This document shows, in pieces, positions 1 through 9,299 of a DNA stretch of 64,000 nt (position 1 is its first letter; each line of letters opens with the position of its first letter). The position numbers were made by a program, and so were the translations under genes. The notes beneath the pieces were generated by a model, which saw only the letters and a list, made by a program, of their open reading frames with translations, had not been told where the DNA came from and searched no databases. The DNA is from Isoetes taiwanensis (taxonomy: Eukaryota > Streptophyta > Lycopodiopsida > Isoetales > Isoetaceae). The stretch covers positions 6,262,932 to 6,326,931 of the forward strand of contig JAJEKV010000056.1 in assembly GCA_021234155.1 (NCBI GenBank), written 5' to 3'.

Positions 1-2
1 TG

Positions 3-218
3 GTATGTCTGCCTATTCAAATGAATGGTCTTTTGTTTAAAACAGTCGAAGTTGAAGCTGAATGGACCTTATTTGATGTTCGACGAAGGTTGGAACTGGA
101 AGGCGATCTAAGCTATTTTAAGTTCCTAGTAAATGGAGAAAAGATTGAAAAACGAAGAGAAGAGTTTAGGAAAGTAAAAGATTGTTTGCCTCCTATTGTA
201 ACTTCATTATATGAGTAG
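3..218 (+). CDS. C-terminal fragment of an unrecognised host protein (open at the window edge)
   Basis: The frame is open from the first bases of the window to a TAG at 216-218, so this is probably the last exon or 3' part of a gene that starts outside. About 72 codons are visible. The internal ATG at 21 need not be a start. The pattern of a short strand, WTLFDVRRRLELEG as a helix, FKFLVNG as a strand and then a charged stretch ending in KDCLPP is compatible with a small ubiquitin-like (beta-grasp) fold, but I do not recognise the family. No transposon motif is present, and the codon texture is more gene-like than the flanking DNA. Confidence 0.4.
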   Translation, partial: VCLPIQMNGLLFKTVEVEAEWTLFDVRRRLELEGDLSYFKFLVNGEKIEKRREEFRKVKDCLPPIVTSLYE

Positions 219-1002
219 TAAATGGAAGCCAAAACATTGTATATTTGCTCAAGATGAGTTCGAAAGTTTGCTCCCTTGTATTTCTGAAATATGAATGTTA
301 ATTTTCATTCACTGATATCAGTTTGTCCTCATCTCATGTGGAGCATTTTGGTTATACAAACAGGGCTCTTGTTTAAAGATCAAGTTTAGAGCAAACAGGC
401 AAAATTGAATGTAAAAATCTGGACAAGGAACTAGCTTGCAGAATCTATCAACAACTTTTCATCTTGCAAATAGGCCCTTCTTATTTGTCATAGTGCACCA
501 CACTTTTAGTTCCATTCTGTTCTTCAAATGCTATTAAATGCATCTAAGATTACGTTTTTCCTATTTCTGGCTCATGTAAGTTATGTTGTAATGTTTCCTT
601 CAGGATATGCTTGTAACATCTATTGGAGATCTTGATGCAACGGAAAGTGGATGTTCAGCTTTTCTATTTCCCTCATACTTATATTAGGATCAACCTCAGC
701 TGCTCGCATCTCATCCATCTTTCACATTAAAAATGTATCCACTTAATTTCTGGCTGAACTAATTGCAACAAGTAAACCAATGGCATAATCCTGTAGCTGC
801 TCAGATAAATGCCAAGATTCTAAGCTTTGGCATACTGGCTTGTGCTATATGATCTGTTGCAAGTTCTATATTTCTTTTGTTGGTTGCCATTAATCATATT
901 CAGCTCAGATTCAGGTTTTTAGGTCCCTTAGTTGCTCTTCTGGGCATAATTGGACTGAAAGAACTGTCATTCCCCCTGGGGGGATGGTATTAAACTGTCC
1001 TA
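219..1002. other. Non-coding stretch, no gene seen
   Basis: AT-rich sequence without a long open frame. The part just after 218 is presumably the 3' UTR and downstream flank of the fragment before it. A short open stretch follows an acceptor-like TTCAG at about 600-604, but it is too short to call. The right end, near 1000, should be the left breakpoint of the inversion inferred for the Copia/LINE complex. Confidence 0.5.
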
Positions 1003-1030
1003 TACAATTGTATAGCATGCCAGCATACTT

Positions 1031-1095
1031 ATTACTGCTAAGGTTTTTCCCTCGAAAACCCTTCGAGGCGGGGGTTTTTTAATCCTGTCAGTAAT
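1031..1095 (+). ncRNA. Structured RNA element at the 3' end of family D LINE, copy 1
   Basis: The outer stem pairs ATTACTG (1031-1037) with CAGTAAT (1089-1095), 7 bp and perfect. Inside, CCTCGAA can pair with TTCGAGG. The same architecture with different stem bases occurs at 5866-5930, 9211-9275 and 37878-37960. A 3' stem-loop recognised by the element's own reverse transcriptase is established for stringent LINEs such as UnaL2. That role is inferred here. Confidence 0.6.
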
Positions 1096-1160
1096 ACGCT
1101 TGCTGCTCTTTTTTTGTTTGGGTCCCATAGGCCAATCGGTCTCCGTGGACGCTAAAAAAT

Positions 1161-1294
1161 CTATTCTATTCTATTCTATTCTATTCTATTCTATTCTATT
1201 CTATTCTATTCTATTCTATTCTATTCTATTCTATTCTATTCTACTCTATTCTATTCTATTCTATTCTATTCTATTCTATTCTATTCTATTCTAT
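1161..1294 (+). repeat. (TTCTA)n microsatellite, about 27 units
   Basis: Almost pure CTATT pentamers for 134 bp with a single variant unit (CTACT near 1241). It is the 3' tail of the family D LINE. The sister copies at 5.8 and 9.1 kb carry only about four units, so the array has probably expanded by slippage after insertion. Confidence 0.95.
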
Positions 1295-1865
1295 GCATAC
1301 ACCCATGACATATTCTAGGCTCATCTGCATCTATGTTGGTAGGCAAACCCTCTACCAACTTGTGTTTACTCATTATCTTTACAGTTGTATCACTTGCATG
1401 ACCAAATCTTAGGTGCCACAACTCTAATTCACTAATACTGCTAACACAAGAAAACACATCCATGCAATATAGTTTGCCTTTTCTTTTAGCATACATCTTT
1501 CTACCATTACCCCTCATTTCACAACGATGCGCATCAAAATTTAATTTATACCCTGCGTCTACTAAGTCCCCACCGAAATAAAAAACAATATACCGGGTAC
1601 ATGCCTGCGTCTACTAAGTCCCCACCGAAATAAAAAACAATATACCGGGTACATGAGTCTTATATAGTTCTATCCATTCCAAACTTGAATTTATTGATCT
1701 AAAGACAACCTTGAGTCGTACCTTCTTTGCTCCTTTGCAACTCATGATAATCAGACAAAGACCAATAATCATTCTGAACAGACCAAGAAGGGTTATTATG
1801 ACTCTGAAGAGGTAACCTACTTGAAATTGAACAGCCACTTTAGAACATTGTTGGCTTTGCCCCAT
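1295..1865 (-). pseudogene. Copia gag-pol fragment: end of protease and GAG-pre-integrase domain
   Basis: Read on the minus strand, the sequence gives a Copia-like protease end (HVPGILFFISVG, then DLVDAGYKLNFD), the GAG-pre-integrase core LWHLRFGHASD, and the first half of a CxxC motif, ICHGCMH, which stops exactly at the pentanucleotide tail at 1294. The matching continuation (KQARCAF, then the integrase core) is on the plus strand from 3592. The frame is broken upstream by a 52-bp tandem duplication and other shifts. This piece is the 5' half of the Copia element that continues at 3592-6460, now inverted relative to it. Confidence 0.75.
1552..1655. repeat. 52-bp tandem duplication inside the Copia fragment
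   Basis: Two identical 52-bp copies (1552-1603 and 1604-1655), each starting CCTGCGTCTACTAAG and ending GGTACATG. 52 is not a multiple of three, so the duplication shifts the frame just before the LVDAGYK motif. Confidence 0.95.
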
Positions 1866-2419
1866 AATAAGGTTAAAAGATGGCTTATCATTTCTGCAAT
1901 TATAAGCGCATGCCTTATTGGTCCTTTTTTTTTTTGTTAATTATGATTATGGTATGGTAGTGCTGAATAGATTGAGAAAACCTCTATGGTTGATTCTGTG
2001 GAGCAAACATTCAAAGGTGTGGCTTGGGTGTGGCTAAGTATAATAGTCCAATGGTGTAATGGGGCAAACATTTCGATTTTTCACCTCCTCCGTTGCCTAA
2101 GCCCCGTGATCAAGGTCAATGTGTCACGTTTACCCTGGAACGTGTCCAAGCTCAACGTGACCAAGGTCCATGGGGGTCCATGCAAGCATGCGTGGCCTCT
2201 AAATGGAACCCTAGACCTATATCCTCACAAAAGGTACAAAGTCGGAAAGGGATTATATAATTTGGCACAACCAATCGTAAATCTATGGATAGGGGCTATA
2301 ATGTATGTTAATTCGAAAACCTGTATGGTATGGATTTTTCTACTCCAAAAAGCCGATACAGAGGTTTTTTTTGTGACCCCTCGAACGCACATGCCATCTG
2401 TCCATAAATAGAGGTGCAT
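1866..2419. other. Unassigned sequence inside the proposed inverted block
   Basis: No convincing coding frame and no match seen to the 3' LTR starting at 6469. By position this should be gag-side Copia sequence in inverted orientation, but I could not show it. A run of T at about 1925-1936 is present. Confidence 0.35.
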
Positions 2420-3591
2420 CCGGAGGACACAACTGGGTCCGTGCATCTATAACCTCCTGGAGGTATGACCCCAACAAACCCACTGACGCCGTATTCAGTA
2501 ACTCATGCAACGGTTGGCCAGGCACTAGTAATCGAACATACCGCTCTCGGATATGGGCAAACGCTGGGCAGATCTGGAGGGCATGACATTCATCCTCAAT
2601 GGCGCCCTAGTGGCAACACTGGCAAAGCCTTTGCTCTCGTGCTTTCCGAGCCCAACGTCCTGTCTCAATGCGGAGGCGATGTGCACCCGTGCGAATGGAT
2701 GCTATATGTCTGCGCTTCTTCATGGGCAACTGGGTGTACAAGTACTGGTGTGGGCCTCTCGTGAGTCTAGGATTGACTTGATGCTGATAGTGTGCCAGCT
2801 TAACGTGCGTCAGAGGATCTGCATCCCAGAGCTTGCGAAGGAAAGTAGCATCTAGGTACAGCTTAAGTGCCTTGTGATCTTTCTTTGTCCTTACATGTAC
2901 GCATCTGTTTGCCTGTACACCCCAGCGTGAGAACCACTGAGCTTGCTTGTCCTTCCAGCAGGCGTTCAAGTGTTGGGGACCCATCGTCATGGCCAAAGCA
3001 AGGTTGGGCAAACGTGTATCACCCATAGCGACCACCTTCTGGAAGTAAATAATATGGCGTTCCAATGCAGCCCGTTGGAGGGGTAGAAAACCTGTCTCCT
3101 GGAGTAGGATCTGATATGGAACTGTGGACTTTACCCCAAGGGCTCGTGCCAAGAAAGGTTTCTGCACCTACTCGAGGTCATTCCAGGTGTTGAGGAATAT
3201 CATCGGACCCCACACTTCTGCCCCATACAAAAGGACCGGCTCAACCAAGGCCCGAAACCAGTGTGACTGGTGGCCCCAGGTATACAACTCTGTCTTGTGG
3301 CTGTTGTTCTGCATGGCATATAGTGCTTTCCAACCCGCCGTGACCCGCAACCTGATGGCAACATCCCAATGGGTGGTAGTAGAGAACTCGATTCCCAAGT
3401 ACTTGTAGGTCGGAGCCACCTCTACATCTTGTCCCTGGTAAGTGAATGAGGGAAGCCTTGGCTGACGGGATGATGAAACTAGCAACACCCTAGTTTTGGC
3501 CAAGTTAACTCGCATGCCAGTGAATCGGCAAAAAGTGTCAAGAGCATCCAGGTGACGTTGCATGTCCTCTGGAGTATAGGCCAGGAGGTTG
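2420..3591 (-). pseudogene. 5'-truncated family D LINE body (end of RT and C-terminal domain)
   Basis: Minus-strand frames match the large family D copy at 9.3-10.5 kb: LLAYTPEDMQRHLDALDTFC just after the RT active-site region, NLAKTRVLL, YKYLGIEF, VLLYGAEVWGP, then KSTVPYQILLQ and IETGRWARKAREQRLCQCC. The RT active site itself is missing, so truncation is just downstream of it. The junction with Copia is near 3591, where LINE sequence gives way to AAAGCAAGCTAGATGTGC. It lacks the 3' hairpin and tail, which lie at 1003-1294 on the other strand. Frames are shifted, so it is inactive. Confidence 0.85.
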
Positions 3592-5775
3592 ACAAAGCAA
3601 GCTAGATGTGCATTCAAACCCCGTTTTTCTAAAACTTTGGGAGTTTTGAATTTGGTGCATATTGATTTGTGTGGTCCCATGCGTGTTCAAAGCATGAGTG
3701 GCAAATCATATTTCATTACCTTTATTGATGATTTCTCCCGGCAGGACAAAATGTTATTTTCTGAAATCTAAGAATCAAGCTTTTCAGGCGTTCCAATTGT
3801 ATATAGCTGAAGTTGAACGTGAAACCTCTAGGCAATTGAAGCATTTGCACTCTGATTTAGGGGGAGAATACATGTCTGACTCATTCATGTAGTATTGTTG
3901 AAAGAAGGGTATTCGGCGACAATTCACTTGCAGGTATACACAACAGAATGGCATTGCCGAAAGAAAGAACAGAACGCTCATGAACATAGAGCGATCGATG
4001 TTGAAGCATGCGAGGTTGCCTAATTATCTCTGGGCAGAAGCTATGCAGGCTGCATGTTATATTCAAAACAAGCTGTGTCTGCTGGTCTAAAGGGGAGAAT
4101 TCCAGAAGAAGTATGGTCTGGTGTAAAACAATCTGTGGATAAATTACGTGCATATGGATGTCTAGTATACATGCACATACCAGAAGACCTGTAGCATAAG
4201 TTGGATGATCGAAGTATAGAGACATATCTTGTTGGGTATGAGGATCAGGGGTACAGATTGTATGATCCTAAGACCAGAAAAATTCATGTAAGTCGGGATG
4301 TGGTATTCGACGAAGCCAAAATCTATAAAGATAGGACAATGAAGCAAAATGTGCTGCATAAGGAAGATAACCAGCCTTGGGCTCTAGTAGGTTGGTTTGA
4401 TGACAATGAGGATGATGAAAGGAGAGAAGAAAATCAAATAGAGGTTGTTTAAGCTCAGGAGATGGAAGATAGTGATGAGGAGGAGCATCCAGAGAATGAA
4501 GTAGCAGAATTAGAAGATCGAAGTATGGAAGCGAGTTTAGAAGAAGAAACTGAAGAGCAGGTAGTAGAATTATGGGATGTAAGTGCAGAAAAAACTGCTC
4601 GTGGAAGAAGCTCGTACATAAAGAAGTGATGTAGAAAGATTGAAACAGAAGGTATCTTTTGACACGTCAAGGTATGGAAGAGATGAGCACGGTAGGAGGT
4701 ACTAGACGGGAGCAACGACCCATCCACATTATGTGTCATAGAGTCTAAATCATATGATGAAGCTATTAGCTCATCAGATGCAAGTAAATGGCAGAACGCA
4801 ATGGACGAGGAGTTGGCATCGTTTAAGTTGACAGAGACATATGACCTTATATCCCGTCTCAAAAATAAAAATGTGGTTGGATGTAAGTGGATTTTTAAAT
4901 TGAAAAAGGTTCCTAGTGATGAAGTTGAAAGATACCAAGCAAGGTTAGTTGCACGAGGTTTTACTCAAAAAGAAGGTAAAGATTATCATGATACATTTTC
5001 ACCAATTGTTAAATTAACCAGTTTGAGAACATTGATAGCCCTTGCAGTTGAGCATGATCTAGATCTTGATCATATGGATGTTAAGACAGCTTTTTTGAAT
5101 GGAGAACTAGAGGAGGAGACTTGCATGGAGCAGCTGATTGGATTTGAAGTGTAAAAAAATAAAGTGTGCAAGTTAAAGAAGGCAGTATATGGGCTGAGGC
5201 AAGCAACAAGACAATGGTAAGTGTGCATGAATTTGTTTTTATTATCACAAGGATTTGAAAAAATAGAAAATGAAGGAAATTTGTATGTAAAAAGAGTAGG
5301 TTGTAAGTTCTGCATTATGGCTTTGTATGCCGATGATTGCATCATGTGTGCGAGTGATGGGGAATTTTTGGATGAATGTAAAGACAGTTTGAAAGCCAGA
5401 TTTAAGATGAGTGACCTTGGTAGTTTGAAAAAGGGAAATGGAGATTTATAGGAACAAGCAATCTGGAGTACTGGTATTGACACAAGAGCAGTATATTAAG
5501 AAAATGCTCGATAGCTTTAATATGACAGAATGCAAATCAGTTCCAATGCCTCAAGTAGTTAATAATAAAATTTGTGGAAGTATGTATCCTGGGACTGAGG
5601 AAGAGAAAAGGCAAATGAAAAAAATACCACATAGAGAGCTCATTGAAAGTTTACTTTATGTTGCCAATGCCACAAGACCAGATATTGCATTTGCCATAAA
5701 CTTTTTGAGTAGGTACGTGAACAATCCAGGTTGGGTACATGGGTTGCTGCAAAATTTATCCTTAGGTATTTGAAG

Positions 5776-5940
5776 AATAGAATAGAATAGAATAGAATAT
5801 GATTTTATCGTCCACGGAGACCAACTGGCCTATGGACCCAAGTACAAAGAGAGAGCAGCAGGCGTATTACTACCAGGATTAAAAAACCCCCGCCCCGAAG
5901 GGTTTTCGGGGGAAAAACCTTAGTAGCAATAAGGATGCTA
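5776..5940 (-). mobile_element. 3'-end-only insertion of a family D LINE in Copia
   Basis: 165 bp on the minus strand: hairpin (5866-5930), the CTCCGTGGACG region and about four (TTCTA) units. It differs from the 3' end at 9121-9290 by a single base (one G fewer in the GGG/CCC run), so it is recent. It ends right at the base of the hairpin (GCAATAAGGATGCT), beyond which Copia sequence resumes. This is a very short 5'-truncated insertion containing essentially only the structured tail. Confidence 0.88.
5866..5930 (-). ncRNA. Structured RNA element at the 3' end of family D LINE, copy 2
   Basis: On the minus strand ATTGCTAC (5923-5930) pairs with GTAGTAAT (5866-5873) with one G-U pair. Inside, CCCCCG pairs with CGGGGG and encloses CCC-TTCG-GGG, a UUCG-type tetraloop in RNA. 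It is identical to the copy at 9211-9275. Confidence 0.6.
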
Positions 5941-6460
5941 TGGGTTTAGAAAATTGTTACACGAGAAGGAATGGAAGCCCTAAGATAGCAGATTTTGCAG
6001 AATTCTCTGGTTATCAGATTGGGCTGGAGACTTACATGAACAGAAGTCCACAATAGGATACCTTTGTAAACTTAATGGAACAGTGATTTCGTGGTGTCGT
6101 AAAAAGCAAAATTGTACGGCGATGTCAAGTACAGAATCAGCGTATATATTTGCCTCATTAGCAATTAGAGAAGATAATATGGCTAAGAAGGTTGGTAAGT
6201 GAAAAAAACAAGTGGGACCAACTAAGCTATACTATGATAATATAAGTGGCATAGCTATAGCTAAAAATCTAGTGCTACATTCGAGGACAAAACACATTGA
6301 TCTGCATTGCCATTTTATTAGAGAAAAGGTGGCTGAAGGAGAAATTGATTTACAATACATTCTTACTAGTAAATAGGAAGCAGATATTTTTACGAAGGCA
6401 TTAGGTGAAGGTAAACACGCGGAGTTTAGAAGCGCTATTGGCATTGGGAATATGGCATGA

Positions 6461-7130
6461 AGGGGGAGTGTTGGAATTAATTGTAATACCATATTCTTAA
6501 TTAAACACTTGGTAAAAAGTAGATTAGACATGTGGTATAAAAATATAGTGACACGTGTTGTTACAAAAGGTAGTGAATAGATGTTTTAAAGGAACACAGA
6601 AAAAAAAATTGAGCGACAAGAAAACTTTTTGGCAGAAAACTTTGAGAACAGTTTTGGCAGAATAGTTGCATGGGATTGGAGATTGCATTGGTGTAGCTGT
6701 AGCTTGGTGTGCCATGCAGAAATCCGGACAGGAAGAGTTATACTGTAACCTGTTTAGTCGTGCAGCAATCTGACCAGGATAGGTGACCAAAGTAGATTTG
6801 TATGGTTGAAGCTTTGATGGAAATGGATAGAAAAGGAAAGTCAGATTGACAGATCTGGACTCAGAAGCAAATGCTGGAGAAATCAGACTTGAAAGTTGAA
6901 TGTGATCCCGAAATTGTTGCAGAGCACTTGTATTGCTGGAGAGTTCTGGAGATGAATCGTATTTGCATCTGGGATCCTACCCAGGCTGTATCGAGAAGTT
7001 GGTTTTGCTGTTGTATATAAATTCGACAAACTGTACTTAAGGAGATATCATAGACTGGTATTGTGCAAAAGGATAATTGCATTTGTTGGAGGTAGACTAC
7101 TGGTTTGTTGGGTTTAAATCCCATACTCTT
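6461..7130 (+). repeat. Polypurine tract and 3' LTR of the Copia element (right end uncertain)
   Basis: AGGGGGAG at 6461-6468 directly follows the last pol codon and is a standard polypurine tract. The LTR then begins TGTTGGAATTAATTG at 6469. A TATA-like GTATAAAAATATAG lies at about 6535-6548. I could not place the right end: no clear ...CA terminus with a target duplication was found, and no 5' LTR is recognisable in the window. The sequence to about 7130 has LTR-like composition. Confidence 0.6.
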
Positions 7131-7396
7131 GTAATTTTAACAATTTTTGGTGATATCATATATACACGGATGAGTTCCTTACATGATCTACACTAACTAG
7201 TTCACTTACAATTTGATTAACTCTAGAGCAATCAGATTTGGCCATCAACCATCTCGATATTCAAGTCCAATGAGAACAGTTTTTTTTTTTACCCTCCACA
7301 GGATAAGAGATGTTTATATGGCTAGTTATGAGGGGTATTAGTGTATTGTACAATTGTACAATAGTTGAAATTGAATTTAGTGGCTCAGACTCGCGC
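7131..7396. other. Unassigned AT-rich sequence
   Basis: No gene seen. It may contain the LTR end. A run of T and a polypyrimidine stretch lie at about 7279-7300. Confidence 0.4.
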
Positions 7397-7794
7397 GGGA
7401 TACTTTTACACTGGATTGGATACTGTCCTCCAAGATCTCCACATGGGATCCCCTCCTCCAGGATTCCCTACTCCGAGCTCCCACAATTATGCACAATTAA
7501 AGGGTTACTGTGCAGTTTTGGGCCGATTCTCAGCCGGATCGAAGATCTTCGATAGCTGCGGCGCTCGTTGTCCTCCTTCTTGGTTCCTACCTGCTCCGCT
7601 CTTCCAAAACATTCCGACCATCCTTGAAGTGATCCCAGCCGATTCCATAGAGGATCGAGGGAGAAAAACACGAAAAAACCCACCACAAAAAACCCTAATT
7701 TTATTTATTAAAGGCAGATTTTTTGCATAGTAATTGCACAGTAAGGTGGGATCCTGTCTCTCTGGGATCCCCCAACCCAGGGTAAAAGTATCCC
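7397..7794. mobile_element. Non-autonomous DNA transposon-like element with terminal inverted repeats
   Basis: The left end GGGATACTTTTACACTGG (7397-7414) is repeated inverted at the right end, where the reverse strand reads GGGATACTTTTACCCTGG (ending at 7794). The 398-bp interior has no transposase. A 7-bp match TGGCTCA at 7381-7387 and 7809-7815 could be a target duplication slightly outside the repeats, but this is uncertain. The superfamily is not assigned. Confidence 0.65.
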
Positions 7795-8185
7795 AAACTG
7801 CCATCACATGGCTCATTCTAAAAGGTTATATGCTTTGTTTTATTTATCTTTGAGTTTTTAAGGCCATTAGCTTTCCACAACAAAAATGATGTCAAGACAC
7901 ATGACAACAAGAAAATTTCTCACGTGCTCCAAAGAGATTGATATTGTTTCTTACCCAATTAAGATAAATGACAACAAGAAAACTCGGCGATTCAATCTCA
8001 CATGCTCATACAAATACTTTTTCATCATATCATATTACCACACCCCGTTTCGTAAAACACATGAGCATTTTACATAACAACAGATCAAAATAATACAATT
8101 CAAACAAAAATAAAAGATCACGATTTAAGAATTAAAAGCAGGATATGATTCGAAACAAATGCAAATACATAAATAAATAAATTTA

Positions 8186-8401
8186 TTAATCATGCTTCTT
8201 TAAAGAATACAACATACCAGGTAAATCGGCCTTAAAGATATGAGCCTCAGGAGTTTCTACCCAATCCACGCAAGCATTAGCCACTGCGCTCGAGTGTTTG
8301 GCAAACTGTCTAGATGCAGCATGCTCAAAAATATTGCAAACTTTATCAGAGAACGGATCAAAGAATCCAAGATCTCGGCCGAAAAAGGGGGTTAATGCCA
8401 T
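8186..8401 (-). pseudogene. Class I small heat shock protein (HSP20), 5' part only
   Basis: From ATG at 8401 the product starts MALTPFFGRDLGFFDPFSD and continues to VDWVETPEAHIFKADLPG, the canonical N-terminal arm and first alpha-crystallin strand of plant cytosolic class I HSP20 chaperones. These proteins bind unfolding proteins under heat stress. After about 62 residues the match ends at a GTATGT that could be a splice donor, and the frame stops at 8186. Class I HSP20s are normally intronless and about 150 residues long, and no remaining alpha-crystallin domain is visible downstream, where the 7397-7794 element and Copia lie. I call it a truncated gene. The less likely alternative is an unusual first exon. 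Confidence 0.75.
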
Positions 8402-8464
8402 AGCTGCAAAGAACCAGAATTGATTGCTTGAAAATACGATGCCACGTTCGCAAAAGAGTTGGAA

Positions 8465-8472
8465 TTTATATA
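8465..8472 (-). promoter_or_regulatory. TATA box of the HSP20 fragment
   Basis: TATATAAA on the minus strand, about 64-71 bp upstream of the HSP20 ATG. No clear array of inverted GAA/TTC heat shock elements was seen. Confidence 0.5.
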
Positions 8473-8529
8473 GAAGAAACGAAATGTGTAGGGGAGGGCA
8501 TCCTTCTTCCACTCACTACCTGCTTGAGC

Positions 8530-8591
8530 ATGTCGAAAATGAATGCCGACGATGAGGCACTACTGGACGAGTCATTCTTCGTTAATGAAGA
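8530..8591 (+). CDS. Probable first exon of a METTL21-like methyltransferase gene
   Basis: From ATG at 8530 the product reads MSKMNADDEALLDESFFVNE, followed by a possible donor GTTAAG at 8592. A short acidic start with a DESFFVNE-like motif is what I recall at the N-terminus of plant lysine-methyltransferase family (METTL21-like) proteins. The match is short and from memory. No second exon (an FTFGS-type motif) was found before the LINE at 9.1 kb, so the gene is probably interrupted. It faces away from the HSP20 fragment, with 128 bp between the two ATGs. Confidence 0.35.
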
Positions 8592-8815
8592 GTTAAGTAA
8601 AATCCTTTTTGTCTTTTGTTTCTTTCTTTCGGTTTATCTCCATTGAAACATCCTCGTGATTGTTTTAAGACCTTTTGCAGTAACCAATGAATGCCTTTTC
8701 TAGAAGCAACTGTTCCTCAAGAAACAAGTCTCATACAATTCAATCACTGAGCTGTTAAGGATTTCCTTTCCTTCAATGGCCCACTTTTTGCCCCTTAATT
8801 GCCTAATTTTTACCT

Positions 8816-8873
8816 TTTAATAGTCCACCTTTACCCTTTAATAGCCCACCTTTGCCCTTTAGTAGCCCACCTT
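8816..8873. repeat. 21-bp tandem repeat, about three units
   Basis: Units such as TTTAATAGCCCACCTTTGCCC follow each other, with a weaker earlier unit near 8772-8795. A second small direct repeat (CATTTGGTGGT...CCATTG) occurs at about 8950-9006. The sequence is non-coding. Confidence 0.7.
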
Positions 8874-9210
8874 AGAAAGTAATTGAAATTGAACTCGATG
8901 CATGGTCTATTAATGGCCACTTGTGGGCCTATGAAGATCAAGTGTGAGCATTTGGTGGTCCATTGAAGGGCTTTGTCCATTGAAGGGCATTTGGTGGTTC
9001 ATTGGGGGTGAAATAACGATATAATATAAAGTCTTCATAGCACGCTTCCAATTTTTCAAAACAACTCTTGTTTAGTACCATTTGGAAGCTAAACTTTGAG
9101 ATTTCATTATGTTATCAAAATAGGAATAGAATAGAATAGAATATGATTTTATCGTCCACGGAGACCAACTGGCCTATGGGACCCAAGTACAAAGAGAGAG
9201 CAGCAGGCGT

Positions 9211-9275
9211 ATTACTACCAGGATTAAAAAACCCCCGCCCCGAAGGGTTTTCGGGGGAAAAACCTTAGTAGCAAT
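9211..9275 (-). ncRNA. Structured RNA element at the 3' end of family D LINE, copy 3
   Basis: The stem ATTGCTAC (9268-9275 on the minus strand) pairs with GTAGTAAT (9211-9218). The inner CCCCCG/CGGGGG stem encloses CCC-TTCG-GGG. Downstream, GGCC and GGTC within GGGTCCCATAGGCCAGTTGG can form a second small hairpin, bracketed by GTCC/GGAC. Confidence 0.6.
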
Positions 9276-9299
9276 AAGGATGCTGACATACTGCACAGT

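Larger units (their letters stand above)
1003..1294 (+). mobile_element. 3' end of a family D LINE with an expanded (TTCTA)n tail
   Basis: From about 1003 the plus strand matches the reverse complement of 9290-9121 (the 3' end of the large family D LINE): a hairpin (1031-1095), the stretch GGGTCCCATAGGCC (1122-1135) and CTCCGTGGACG, then a pentanucleotide tail. No coding sequence accompanies it here. The matching LINE body lies on the other strand at 2420-3591 and lacks a tail. I infer that the two were one insertion, later separated by inversion. The copy is diverged from those at 5.8 and 9.2 kb, so it is older. Confidence 0.8.
3592..6460 (+). pseudogene. Copia integrase, reverse transcriptase and RNase H remains
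   Basis: In order: the second half of the zinc-binding region (KQARCAF); integrase core (VHIDLCGPM, YFITFIDDFSR, HSDLGGEYMS, then TQQNGIAERKNRT); an acidic spacer; reverse transcriptase (VGCKWIFKLK, ARLVARGFTQKEG, FSPIVKLTSLR, MDVKTAFLNGELEEE, KAVYGLRQA, active site LYADDCIMC at about 5322-5348); a connection segment (ESLLYVANATRPDIAFA); and RNase H (SDWAGDLHEQKSTIGY, MSSTESAY, then RTKHIDLHCHFIREK). Several stop codons and shifts make it inactive. A family D LINE tail interrupts it at 5776-5940, between the RYLK motif and YGFRKLL. A polypurine tract precedes the 3' LTR. Confidence 0.9.

Noticed and set aside
1-1000. 5' LTR of the Copia element
   Set aside because: No match seen to the TGTTGGAATTAATTG start of the 3' LTR in this stretch or in 1866-2419.
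1100-1318. Open frame of repeated Phe-Tyr-Ser-Ile-Leu
   Set aside because: It is the translation of the (TTCTA)n tail.
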